The notes beneath the pieces were generated by a model. The model searched no databases. It worked only from the letters and a program-made list of their open reading frames with translations, and was not told the DNA's origin. A stretch of 64,000 bases of DNA from Prevotella sp. (lineage in GTDB: Bacteria; Bacteroidota; Bacteroidia; Bacteroidales; Bacteroidaceae): positions 1 to 64,000 of the forward strand of contig JAFSRY010000004.1 of the NCBI GenBank assembly GCA_017445845.1, written 5' to 3'. Positions 1 to 11,600 of the stretch are shown here, in pieces. Made by a program: the position numbers and the translations under genes. How positions within the stretch are numbered: position 1 is the stretch's first letter; every line of letters begins with the position of its first letter.

Positions 1-3000
1 CTGAGTGAACGCATGACCAAGGCCCTGTCCGATATTGCCAAAAGCACGGACAAGGATTTGGCCACCAAGGCGCGTGAGGCTATGGCCGTCCTGAAAGATA
101 CCATCCAGGAGGCCAACGAATCGCTGGGCGATACCCCTGCCGTGATTGAGGGAGCTAAAAAGAAGGTTGAAGACTTGGAAAAGTCTTGCGCCAAGCTTGA
201 AGCCCAACTCGAAAAAACCACCAAGGAGTGCAATGGTACTCCCATATCATCCAAGGAGTTCAAAGAACTTAATGCGGAGATTGATGGGCTGAACAAGCAG
301 CTCGATAATAACCGCGAAGCCCTATCGTCTGCAAAAGAACGCGTTTCAGACCTCGAAGCGACATATTCCACCGCACAGAGCGTTGTTGACCAAATGCAAG
401 CGAAGTATGATAGTTTTTCGCAAAGCATCAAAGAGAACGCCAAAGCGCTGGAAAATGAAGCGTCGGTTGTTGATGATAGTGAAAAATCCGGCAAAGGAAA
501 TGCTTCATCCATTGAAGCCGAGACCTCGGCACGAAAAGAGAATACCGAGGCCATTAAAAACGAGACAGAGGCCATCAAAGAACAAAAGGAAGCAAGCCAA
601 ACGGCGGGAGGTGAAGGAATTTCCAATATGGGAGATTCGGGACTCTCAAAGATGAAGGAAGATGCCGACAAGGCGGTTTTCTCCCTTGCTGAACTTGCTG
701 CCAAGTCCAAAGAATTTCGGGATGAACTGGCAAACATTGATATGGACAATGTCGATGATGGAGATATTGATGAACTTACTGCAAAGTTTGAAGAATACCA
801 GGCACTAACCCAGCAAACCGCTGATGCAGCTGCGGAAGCATATCAAAAACAAAGTGATTATGTAGGAGAGCTTACAGCACGAGTTGAAGAATTAAGCGAG
901 AAACTCGATTCGGGAGCAGACGCCAAAGGGCTGGATTCTGTTCGCGACGAATACGCTTCATTATGCGTGAAGCTTGGGGATGCTAACGAAATACTCACAG
1001 ACTTAAACGAGGCGAAAGAAGCGGCTACCGTAAGAGCAAACGATGCTGCAGATGCTATTTCTAAGTGGAAGAAGGAGATAAAGGATATTTGCGAAGACCT
1101 CGAAGAAGAGAAAGGAAAGGTTGATGAGACAAAGGAATCCATCAACGGTTTTGGCGATGACGTGAAGCAGAAAAGCCCACGTCAGCAACTCATGGAGCTT
1201 CGCAATGAGATTACGAGATTGACCCTCTCATATAGGGAAATGAGCACCGAAGAGCAGAATAGTGCCAAGGGTCAGGCATTGAAAAATAAGATTGAACAAT
1301 TGCAATCAAAAGCTGCTCAACTCAAAGATGCTTTCGATGATGTTCAAGAAAGCATAAAGAATGAAGCAAATGATGTAGGGGCTTTCAAAGGAATCACTCA
1401 GGGCCTTAATCTCGTCATATCAGGATTCGCTACAGCACAAGGTGCTGCCGCTGCATTTGGTGTGAGCGAAGAGGAATTGGTGAGGGTTCAGACTGTTTTG
1501 CAAACTTCACTCGCTGCCACGAATTTCCTCACCGAAGCTGGCACCGCTCTGCAAAAGCAAAGCGCATTGATGGTTGGAATAAGGAGCGTACAAGAAAAGT
1601 TCGCTGCTTGGGCTATTGGTGTACGAACCGCTGCCGAAGGTAAAGGTATTGTAGCGACAAAAGCGGCTATCGTTGTACAGAAAATTTTCAACGCCGTCGC
1701 TAAAGCAAATCCATATGTATTGCTCGCCATGGCAATACTGACCGTAGTTGGCGCGCTGGCCACTTTTATTATTGGAACCAAAGAAGGGACTGAAGCAGAA
1801 AAAGAACAACAAAAGGCCATAGAAGAGAATACCGCAGCAATGAAAATGGCAAAAGCAGAACTGAGCGGCTACGGAAATTCTTTAGAAAGCCAATTGCCCA
1901 CTTATAATAAACTACAAGAGCAGTGGAAACGACTTTCTTCCGACATGGAAAAACGCCAATTTTTGAAGGATGCCAAAACGGATTTCAATAAGCTTGGCGT
2001 TGAGATTAACAATATTAAAGATGCGGAAGACTTTCTTATTAGGAAATCGAAAGATGTTGTAACAGCCTTCAATCTGAGGGCAAAAGCTGCAGGTGCCGCC
2101 GCAGCAGCAGCAGCGCTATACAAGAATGCACTTTCAGACGTTGAGATAGGCATGGGAATAGGTGCTGTTGAAGCTTATGGCGAAATTGACTATAATGCAG
2201 ATCCAACTGGAAATACTTGGAAAACAATTGGATTAGTGAATTGGTTAATGGAAAAAGGAATTTCCCGTGAAGAAATCGAGAACCATATAGGACAAAGGCC
2301 ACATGGAGAATATCGTCAAGAAGATAATGCATTTGAAATAAAAGACAAACAAGCAGCAAAATGGTTACAAGAATATCGTTTAGAACAAGCAGAAGCAGAT
2401 GCTAAAGATTATGCTAAAATCCAAGTAGAGGCACTGGAAGAAGCAGATAAACTCCTCGCTCAATATAAGCCAACAGGAACCACACCGACTACCGCCCCAG
2501 TCCTTAAATCTGCCCAGGAACTTTCAGATGAACTCTTACGCATCCGCAAAGAAACCGTTGACCGCCAGCTGGCCATCGAAAAAGAAGGTTCCGATAGATG
2601 GATTGAGTTGGAGAAACGCAGAATCGAGTTGCAGGCTGAAATTGACCGTCGTGCTGTCACCAGTTCAGGCAATAAAGCCCTGAAAAATCTCGATGATTCA
2701 TATAGAGGTGGCAAAAGCGGGCTTACCGAAGAGCAATACCACGAGCAACGCGTTGCCATTGAGGGACAGGTATCTCAGCAGATTCAAGCCATCAATGTCA
2801 AGGCTGCTGATGATTTGAGAGCCATCGATGATGGCCGTGCTCAACGTCTCAATGAGTTGCTGGAGCCATATAAGACCCTCGCACAGCAACGATTGGAGAT
2901 TGAAAAGAAGTACGACGATGATTTGGAAAAGATTCGTCAGGCTCGCCGTGAGACGGAAGCATCCCTCGCCAATGCTCAAACAGACGATGAGAAAAAGGAA

Positions 3001-5232
3001 CTGCAGAAGCGGCTCGACAATATTATTAGTGCCGAAGCACAGGCCACCACGAATAAGGGGAAAGAACTGGCAGGCTTCGACCTCGATGTATTGAAGCAGA
3101 ATCCAGCCTATATCCGTGCTTTCGAGGACTTGAACAATACTTCATCGGAAACGCTCACTCAACTAATCGCCCTCTTTGAGAAGGCCAAGACCGGTGCCGC
3201 TCAATCCCTCAATCCTGAGGACTTGAAGGAATATACCGAGGCCCTGCAGAGTATGTATGATGTATTGGCCGACCGTAAGCCCTTCGATGCCGTCAGCGAT
3301 ACCAAGAAACAACTCTCTGAGACCACATCATTACTCAATACCGCCAAGATTCGCTTGGAGCAAGTGAAGAATGGTGAAAAGGTGGTCAAGTCCCTGCGAA
3401 TGGAAGATAATAAGTTGGTGGCTACCTATTGGACTGAGGCCGAAGCGCAGGAAGAGGTCAACCGGCTGTTAGATGAGCAGACCAAAAAGCGGAACCAGTA
3501 TAACAAGGCCCTGAAAAATGCTCTCTCAAAGGTTGACGAACTGGCACAGGCCATCGCTTCGGTCGGTGATGCTATGGGTGGTACTGCTGGCGAAGCCCTC
3601 GGACTGATAAGCAATGTGATGACATTCGTCACTTCGACCATTGACGGCATTACTGCTTGCGCTCAGACGGGCGCACAGGCCCTTTCGGCCATCGAGAAAG
3701 CATCTGTCATCCTGACTATCATTTCGGCTGCAATACAACTCTTTCAGAAGATTTCCTCTCTCTATAAGGATGCTCACGCCCAATATGAAGAGTTTGCTGC
3801 CAAGCAGAAAGAAATAAACCAGCTCAGGGATGCCGTCAATGACTACAAACTGGCCGTGATAGAAGCGACCAATGCTGAAAAACGGTGGTTTGATAGCACT
3901 GGCCTTGCATCCTTGCGCGATATGTACGAATATAGCAATCAGGCCCTCGAAAGCTATATTGCGAAGATGTATGAGGCGCAAGCCATCTATCAGAACGAAA
4001 GCGGTGGTGGCTGGCTTACCAGTGCTTTCAAATGGATTGTCGGCGCAATATCTGATATAGTCAGCATTCCAGGTAAACTTATCACAGGTGCTCTTGATAA
4101 GATGGGCATTTTGGATAAAGACACCGTTCTCGGACAGATTCTTGATTGGGGAATTACTGGCCTTATGACCGGCGGCGCAGGACTTGACTTCAAAGGGTTA
4201 GATGCTTACTTTGATTCCTTGAATTACGAAGAGGGAACCACCGCAGCCTTCAAGAACCTTCGCATCGAGACGCGAAGCAAGTCAAGCGGTTTCCTTGGTA
4301 CCGGCATCGGTGGTCACTCGCAAAGGACTGAAGATTTGGTAGAATGGGTGAAAGCAAATCTCGGAGAGGATCTATTCGGCAGCGACGGCTTCATCAATGT
4401 CGAACTGGCCAACACCGTGCTTGATAAATATGGCGATAAGTTGGTAGGTGAGACAAAGGCCACTCTTGAAGAATTGATACGCCTAAAAGAGGAATACGAT
4501 AAATTCCGTGAGCAGTTGGAAGATTATGTCTCTCAGATGTTCAGCCCGCTTACGAGCGATATGGTTGATGCTCTTTGGGACTGGCTGAAAGATGGAAAGG
4601 ATGTCATGGATTCCTTCAAGAAATACGCCAGCGATACGTTTGCAGAAATTGCGCGTGAAATGGTGAAGCAGGCCCTTCTGACGAAGATATTTGACGGATT
4701 CCAAGATAAACTCGCCAACCTATATGAGGTATATGCCGCCGGTGGTATTGATGAAAAGATGCTGGCCGATGGTGTGATGCAAGCCACCGATGCTTTGCTT
4801 GATAATGCGGAGAAAGGTTTGCCAGCCATTCAGAATCTTTTGACCTATATCGATGAGAAATTCAAAGAACGTGGCTTCGATATTACCGGCAGCGATAGCG
4901 AGGTTTATCAGCAGCAAGGCTCCAGCGGGGCATGGCAATCTCTCGGCGAAGATACCGGGCGCGAATTGAACGGACGATTTACGGCCCTGCAGATAACTGG
5001 TGAGAGTATCCTCGTACAGGTCATTGAACAAACAAATATCCTCGTAGCCATTCAGCAGGATATCACCACGACGCGCATAGCAGTCGTTGACATCAATGCT
5101 AACGTAGGACGCTTGATAGAGGCTCAGAATACGGCCAATGGCCACCTCGAAGCCATATCCAAGAATACCTACCAGCTCTACGAAATGAGAGACGATATAA
5201 AGGAAATAGTGAAAAAAGTCAAAAACGTATAA
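1..5232 (+). CDS. Phage tail tape measure protein (5' partial)
   Basis: The frame is open from base 1 (CTG AGT GAA CGC, then ATG at 13), so the true start is probably upstream of the window; at least 1739 aa are visible. Most of the protein is alpha-helical coiled coil rich in E, K, Q and A. A hydrophobic stretch around residues 555-590 (nt 1690-1780) and a second hydrophobic patch near nt 3600-3760 fit the membrane-interacting segments of tape measure proteins. These proteins set tail length in long-tailed phages and are ejected with the DNA. A small tail protein follows 4 bp downstream and then a giant tail protein, the usual order after a tape measure. The call rests on length, coiled-coil composition and position, not on a specific motif. 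Confidence 0.85.
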   Translation: MSERMTKALSDIAKSTDKDLATKAREAMAVLKDTIQEANESLGDTPAVIEGAKKKVEDLEKSCAKLEAQLEKTTKECNGTPISSKEFKELNAEIDGLNKQLDNNREALSSAKERVSDLEATYSTAQSVVDQMQAKYDSFSQSIKENAKALENEASVVDDSEKSGKGNASSIEAETSARKENTEAIKNETEAIKEQKEASQTAGGEGISNMGDSGLSKMKEDADKAVFSLAELAAKSKEFRDELANIDMDNVDDGDIDELTAKFEEYQALTQQTADAAAEAYQKQSDYVGELTARVEELSEKLDSGADAKGLDSVRDEYASLCVKLGDANEILTDLNEAKEAATVRANDAADAISKWKKEIKDICEDLEEEKGKVDETKESINGFGDDVKQKSPRQQLMELRNEITRLTLSYREMSTEEQNSAKGQALKNKIEQLQSKAAQLKDAFDDVQESIKNEANDVGAFKGITQGLNLVISGFATAQGAAAAFGVSEEELVRVQTVLQTSLAATNFLTEAGTALQKQSALMVGIRSVQEKFAAWAIGVRTAAEGKGIVATKAAIVVQKIFNAVAKANPYVLLAMAILTVVGALATFIIGTKEGTEAEKEQQKAIEENTAAMKMAKAELSGYGNSLESQLPTYNKLQEQWKRLSSDMEKRQFLKDAKTDFNKLGVEINNIKDAEDFLIRKSKDVVTAFNLRAKAAGAAAAAAALYKNALSDVEIGMGIGAVEAYGEIDYNADPTGNTWKTIGLVNWLMEKGISREEIENHIGQRPHGEYRQEDNAFEIKDKQAAKWLQEYRLEQAEADAKDYAKIQVEALEEADKLLAQYKPTGTTPTTAPVLKSAQELSDELLRIRKETVDRQLAIEKEGSDRWIELEKRRIELQAEIDRRAVTSSGNKALKNLDDSYRGGKSGLTEEQYHEQRVAIEGQVSQQIQAINVKAADDLRAIDDGRAQRLNELLEPYKTLAQQRLEIEKKYDDDLEKIRQARRETEASLANAQTDDEKKELQKRLDNIISAEAQATTNKGKELAGFDLDVLKQNPAYIRAFEDLNNTSSETLTQLIALFEKAKTGAAQSLNPEDLKEYTEALQSMYDVLADRKPFDAVSDTKKQLSETTSLLNTAKIRLEQVKNGEKVVKSLRMEDNKLVATYWTEAEAQEEVNRLLDEQTKKRNQYNKALKNALSKVDELAQAIASVGDAMGGTAGEALGLISNVMTFVTSTIDGITACAQTGAQALSAIEKASVILTIISAAIQLFQKISSLYKDAHAQYEEFAAKQKEINQLRDAVNDYKLAVIEATNAEKRWFDSTGLASLRDMYEYSNQALESYIAKMYEAQAIYQNESGGGWLTSAFKWIVGAISDIVSIPGKLITGALDKMGILDKDTVLGQILDWGITGLMTGGAGLDFKGLDAYFDSLNYEEGTTAAFKNLRIETRSKSSGFLGTGIGGHSQRTEDLVEWVKANLGEDLFGSDGFINVELANTVLDKYGDKLVGETKATLEELIRLKEEYDKFREQLEDYVSQMFSPLTSDMVDALWDWLKDGKDVMDSFKKYASDTFAEIAREMVKQALLTKIFDGFQDKLANLYEVYAAGGIDEKMLADGVMQATDALLDNAEKGLPAIQNLLTYIDEKFKERGFDITGSDSEVYQQQGSSGAWQSLGEDTGRELNGRFTALQITGESILVQVIEQTNILVAIQQDITTTRIAVVDINANVGRLIEAQNTANGHLEAISKNTYQLYEMRDDIKEIVKKVKNV

Positions 5233-5236
5233 TGAT

Positions 5237-5662
5237 ATGACAGGACAGGCAAGTATCAATGGTGTGGATATCAATACTTATGGCGCGTCGCTCGCCAAAG
5301 GTACTTACGATGCTCTCAATGCCGAAGCACCGGCTAAGGAATATATCTCAAATGAAAGCCGTCTCCAGCATGGCATCCGAATCGTGGCAGAACCTGAGAA
5401 TGCCAAGTTGGATAAGCGCGAAGTGACCATCAAAGTACTCATTGAGGGCAGAGGTGCGGCATTTCATTCAAACGTGAGATCATTCCTCAGTGCTATCACT
5501 CACGGCCTCTTTACTCTCAGCGTACCCGCCCTTGGAACCACTTTCAATATGGTCTATCAGAGTTGTGGTAAACCCGAAGTCGAAGGTAAAACAAGCGATG
5601 GTATTACCATGGCCGTCTATCCCGTGAAATTACTCGAACCCAATCCTAACAATAGAACATAA
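5237..5662 (+). CDS. Small phage tail protein, distal-tail (Dit)-like by position
   Basis: A 141-aa protein that begins 4 bp after the tape measure gene and ends 5 bp before the giant tail gene, so it belongs to the same operon. Its N-terminus (GQASINGVDINTYG) and beta-rich composition resemble small tail-tip proteins that occupy this slot in long-tailed phages, where Dit forms a ring between tail tube and baseplate. No catalytic motif is visible. The structural role is inferred from position; the Dit assignment is tentative. Confidence 0.6.
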   Translation: MTGQASINGVDINTYGASLAKGTYDALNAEAPAKEYISNESRLQHGIRIVAEPENAKLDKREVTIKVLIEGRGAAFHSNVRSFLSAITHGLFTLSVPALGTTFNMVYQSCGKPEVEGKTSDGITMAVYPVKLLEPNPNNRT

Positions 5663-5667
5663 GCATT

Positions 5668-8600
5668 ATGTCAGAGCGCATCAAAGAATATGCTATCATA
5701 AGAAGGGCAACCAATCAAGAGGTTTATAGAACTCAGATCAATAAAGGCTCCTTTGTCCGCTATGAGTTGATGAAGTCACACTACATTCAGCTCAATTTCT
5801 CAACGGCCAGGGCCATTTACTTCCGTTTGGGTGACTACTGCATTACCGAGTACGGAATATTTGAGTTGACGGAGCAATATCTGCCGACCTATAATAATAG
5901 GACTGGCGGTTATGATTACCAACTGACGCTCAATGCCGATTACTGGAAATGGAATAATAAAACGCTCCTTTTCCTGCCGTTGAATAATCGGTTTGAAACC
6001 TCATGGACGCTTACCGATACCATCGACAAACATTTGGCCCTGATAACGAATAATATCCGCTATCACGGCTACCTGCATAATAATTCCTTCTATGAGGTGA
6101 GCATTCAGCAGGGGGTCGATATTGAAAGTGCCAAGATGATAACCTATGATGGCGTTCATATTATCGAAGCACTCAACAATATCTGCAAGGAGTTTGATTG
6201 TGAATGGTGGGTTGAGGGCAATATCATCTACATTGGCCGTTGCGAGCATGGAAGTGCCGTTGACTTCGAGTTGGACGTGAATGTGGAGAAAATGGTTGCA
6301 TCCGAAGGTGCGGGGAATCATGCCACCCGTATCTATCCCTTTGGCTCCACTCAGAATATGCCGAAAGATTACCGGCAGGGAAATGAGGGCGTGGTGGTGA
6401 ATGGCATCGCTGAGAGCCGTGTCATGCTGCCGTCAAACTATCCGACCCCATATGTCCAGCATCCCGACGTGGCGACCGAAGAGGAAGCCGTCGAAGCCGT
6501 GGTTATCTTTGAAGAGGTGTACCCTCATACCGATGGAATCATGACCACCGTCACCAGCGACATGAAGAATCTCGATGATGGCAATGGAGGTACTGAGCAA
6601 GCCCGCATCTATCGTTTCAAGGATAGCGGACTTACCTTCAAATCGGAGTACGAACTGGAGCAACCTCAGATTATCATTCAGTCAGGAACCATGCGAGGTA
6701 TGACATTCGATGTCATTTTCAATCCTGACCGAAAGGCTGAAATGATAGATGATGGCGAAGGGAATACTATTATGAATCCTGAAGCCCAAGTCTTTGAGAT
6801 TGTCAGGAATGAGAATTACGGCCCCATGCTGCCCAATGATGACATCAATCCTCAGAAAGATATTCAAGCCGGTAAGACCGTGAAATATCGCCTTATCGGG
6901 TGGGATGCTTCCAAGATGTCGGAACTGGGGCTTATCGCCGCAGCAGAGAATGAATTGCTGGCAAAGGCCGAGGCTTATGCCGAAAAGCTGCAAATGGATT
7001 CTTCGACCTATACTTGCACCATGCGCTCGGATTGGGCTTACGGCATGGATAGCGAAGAAGTGGCAGATCATAACTTTGCAAAGAAATATGATATAGGCCA
7101 GAAAGTCTTGTTGAAGAATGATAATTTCTTCAAGGATGGCCAGCGGCTTTCCCGTATCGTCGGCTTTGAGCTGAAACTTGACTTTGAATATGACCATCCT
7201 CAGTATATCGTGGGCGAGGCTCCCGATTACTCGCGCTTTGGTGATATTGAATCGAAAATCAGCGACATCACTTACAAGAGTACCAACTATATGTCCTCGA
7301 CCAATCTGAGCGGTGGAGGTGCTTCTGTCTATGTGATTGGTACTGGAGATACCACCGAGCCTACGGATAGCAATGTTTTCTCAGCACGCCGTAGTTTGCA
7401 GCATTTTGCCCGAAAGGACAAAGATGATACCATCAGCGGACTTCACCGCTATCAGGTGAGCAGCAGCGCAGAGCGAGGCATCCAGTCGTCGGACTTCAAT
7501 CCTGGAATGTTCGGTACTGGCTTCACGGTCAAGCGCAAGGCCAATGGCCGTGCCGTCGTGGAGACCGACGAACTCATTGTGCGCATCAAGGCTTTCTTTG
7601 CCAATCTCGAAATCCGCGAGCTGTCATACGTTGGCGGCAACTATCTTTTCTCATGTGCCGGCAGTAAGTTGCTTCGCGTGGAATGGCTCGATGAAGACGG
7701 CGAGATATTGGAGCAGACAGCGGCCAACCGCTTTGTCGTGCATACGTTCAGGTGCTATTTCTATCAGGACAACGGCACGACGGCCACGATGAATTATTGG
7801 ATGGTGGGCGACCAGGCAAGGTGTCAGAAGTTCAATATCAAGCCCGGTGTCTATCAGAATGTCACCAATAAATACTACTGGCGTTTGGTGACTGGCAAGG
7901 GTGATGATTATATCGACCTCTCAGCGGATGATTGCGACTATGATAGCGATTTCCCTGAAGCAGAGGATTCCATCGTGCAACTCGGATTCCGTGGCAGCGA
8001 CAATGACCGCCGTCAAGGCTGCATCTTCCTTGATGTGGAAAGCGAGAACTCCCCTGCAATATACGAATACTCAGGTATCAATTCCTATGTGTTGCCAGAG
8101 CCTACCTTGCAGCTCTCGCCGAAAAAGAATGTCATCTATGGTGAGTTCCATTCCATCACAGATGGTGGCAGCAGCACAGAGAGCATCTACGAGCAGATAT
8201 TGGCCATCCTTGCCGAGATTCAGGCCATCAAGAATCAGGCAGACAAAAAGTTTGAGATTTGGTTTGGCCATGGTGTGCCGACGGCTTCCAACTACCCTGC
8301 TATGGAATGGGTGACGAACGAAATGAAAGCCGTCCATGTTCAGGATATTTACTACGATATGGATAGGTCGCCCGGCAGCAAGGGCGGTCGCGCTTATCGC
8401 TGGGTAAGTGAAAGCGTACAATATTTATATCGCGCTGCGTATGCCGCTGAAGATATTGCCTTAACGGTAGTTGAAGCGAAAGAAATGGACAAAGCCGAAT
8501 TATTGAGTGAAGGATGGAGCGAATCAGTACCTTCCAGCGGCGAAGATAGCATATTCTATATTTACTACAATGAAAATACTGGAGAATGGAGCTACCCCGA

Positions 8601-11600
8601 AGAGCTGACCGATAATACCCCAATCATTGCGCTGACTTACAGATGGGTGGAAATCACAGACCAAGACACCATCGATGCCTTGGAAAAAATCGCTGACGTG
8701 GCCAGTGACGAAGTCCTGACGGGCGGTGCCGAGAAAACGCGCGTCCTCGTGGATTGGTGCAAGGCCGAGCATGAATATTGGAAATATACGGAGCAGGCAG
8801 AGGATTATTTCAATGCTCCCGACCCGAATAATGAAGGACAGACCATTATAGATAGCACAGAATATACGGCATATAGAAATGCGTTCCTTGCCCTTGGAAA
8901 GTATCTCAACGGAGGTGTTGACCTCACCTTGGCAAGTGCCGGTGTCTATAATACTCCTTCATGGCTGGCAGGTAATAATCTGCAAACCGATACGCAAATA
9001 GAAAGCCCCACCACTTATCGTACCAAATGGAATGACTATTATCTTACTTTAGCCGTTCTGCTGAAAGCCATTACGATTCGTGCCAAGGAGTTAGCGGATG
9101 CCGCGCAGGCTTCCGCTGATGAAGCGTTGAGCAATCTGCAAAAAATCGCTTCTGACGGCTGGCTCATGCCTGACGAAAAGATTGAGGTGCGCCGTGAGTT
9201 TATCGCTGCCTATCAGGAAATGAACGATAATGGCGGCATCCTCGACAAAGCGATGGATGATAGAGGCAGTTATGATTATGTCAACTATAACGCCCATATC
9301 AAGCCATATAAGGATGCTTTCGATGCCCTCGGAACCTATCTCAATGGCGGTACGGCTTGGACTTCACCGGCCACAGACCCCGAAGATAGCACGAAATGGA
9401 TTCTTCCTTTATGGATTGATGATAGCCACATGAATGCTGGAGTGCAGATAAATGGTGATACATTCTGCACCCTTTGGGCTGACTTCTATTCAGCCCGTGC
9501 CGTGCTGCTTACCGAACTCAGCAAGAATGCTCAGACAACGGCAGAGGGCGCACATGAGCGCGTCGATGATATTGTTTCGGATGGCATTATCAGCGCAGGT
9601 TCGGAGAAATCCCTGCTATATATCGACTGGCTCAAAACGGTGGCCGAATATTGGAAATACATGGAGCAAGCCGGTGACTATACAGACCCCGAAGGAACGG
9701 AAAACCGATATGTCGTGAATACGACGGCTTTCACTACGACCTTCACGGAATTGGCTACCATGCTCAATAATGGCGTGACAGCCACCGAGAGGATTCTTGC
9801 CGGTACTGACCGTCCTTCATGGCTCGATGCCGACCATATCAATGCTGATACCGTACTCGCAAATACTCCCATTCTTACGGCTGATGCTTACCGTACAAAG
9901 TGGAAGAATTATTCCACCGCCCTTACGGCCCTGTTGGAGGTAATCACCAAGCGTGCGAAGGAGTTGGCCGACGCTGCACAGGCAGACGCGACGGCGGCAC
10001 TCTCGAAGATTAGCGACATGGCCAATGATGGAAAGCTCGTTCCTGACGAAAAACTGACCGTCAAGCGCGAGTTCCTGGCTGCATGGCATGAGCGCGATGA
10101 TGAGGGTGGCATCCTCGACAAATGTAAGACCCCATCTGCAGCAAATCCTAATGTTCAGGTATATATCAATGATACCATCGAAGCGGCTTATGTCACCCCA
10201 TATTTGAACGCTTTCAAGGCCGTAGGCTCCTATCTGAATGGAAGGTCGAATAATAGTCCTGTCACATGGAATGGAATCACCATCACCTCCAGTACGACCG
10301 ACGCTCAGATAGAGGCCGCTATGCCCGCATGGCTGAAAGAAGCCGCTATGAGTACGACGAATGATATTGATGGTGACGACTGGCGCAATGTTTGGGCTAC
10401 CTTCTATTCTGCTCGCACGGCCCTCCTGACGGCTCTTTCTGAGGATGCAAAAGATAGGGCTGATGATGCCCTCGAAAAGATAGGGGATATAGTAGATGAT
10501 GGAATCATAAGCGGTGGCTCTGAGAAGAATCTTTTGTATATACAATGGATGAAAGCCGCCTATGAATATGTCCGATATGTTGAGCAAGCCCACGATTACG
10601 GAGTTTCTGTCACGGCCTTTGAAACGGCTTACACGAATTTGGTGAAGATGCTGAATGGCAATACCAATCCTACGGATAATATGCTACAAGGCATCACTCC
10701 ACCTCTTTGGCTCAACTCAGAAGCAAACAATGCAAACAACATCAGCCATGATACTACGCTCTCAGATTTCGGTCTGACAGCGGTAACATATCGCGATAAA
10801 TGGAACGCATATCATTCCGCTTTAGCTGCCATGCTGGAAGCCATCGACCTTGAAGCAAAACAACGTGCAGATGATGCCCAAAGCGATGCCACTGAAGCAT
10901 TGGAGGCCATTGATGGAATTGCGGCAGATGGAACGCTATCAGTCACGGAGATTCCCGACCTCAGAAGGGAGTTTGAGGCAGCATATCGCCAACGTGCCGA
11001 AATGGTTGATCTCGCAACCAGCGATTCTACATACAAACTGATAGATGCCACTTTGCGCTCTCCGCTCGATGATTATCTTTCCAAGTTCAAGTTGCTGGCG
11101 AATTATCTTAACCGTGGTACGGCATGGACTGAACCGAGCGGTGGAACCTATAGTATAAATAATGGTCAAAACGTGGCCGATGCCAATGCGACCTATAATG
11201 TGGTAGCAAAATCATTGTTGGTTGTTGCGGATTTTCCATCGTTGTTAAAAATCGAAGCAGATGTGAAATTCGTGGCCGATTGGTCTGCTAATCCTTTGGT
11301 AGAAGATAACGGCGCAGCTTTCCGCAATCTTTGGGCATCGCTGACAACGGCGCAAGTGGCATTGGCAAACGCAATGGCCACCCTTGCCAAGAATAATGCG
11401 GATAACGCCCAACAGACTGCCGACGATGCTCAGGACGAAATTGACCAGATAACGGCTGATAGCGTCCTCTCACGCATCGAGAAGAAGCAGGTGCGCAAGG
11501 AGTTCGAGGCTATTATTAGGAATAAACAATATAATCTCATTCTCGCTACCCAGTTCGATGTGGCTAACTCTGATTATGGTACGGATTCCAATGGAAATAG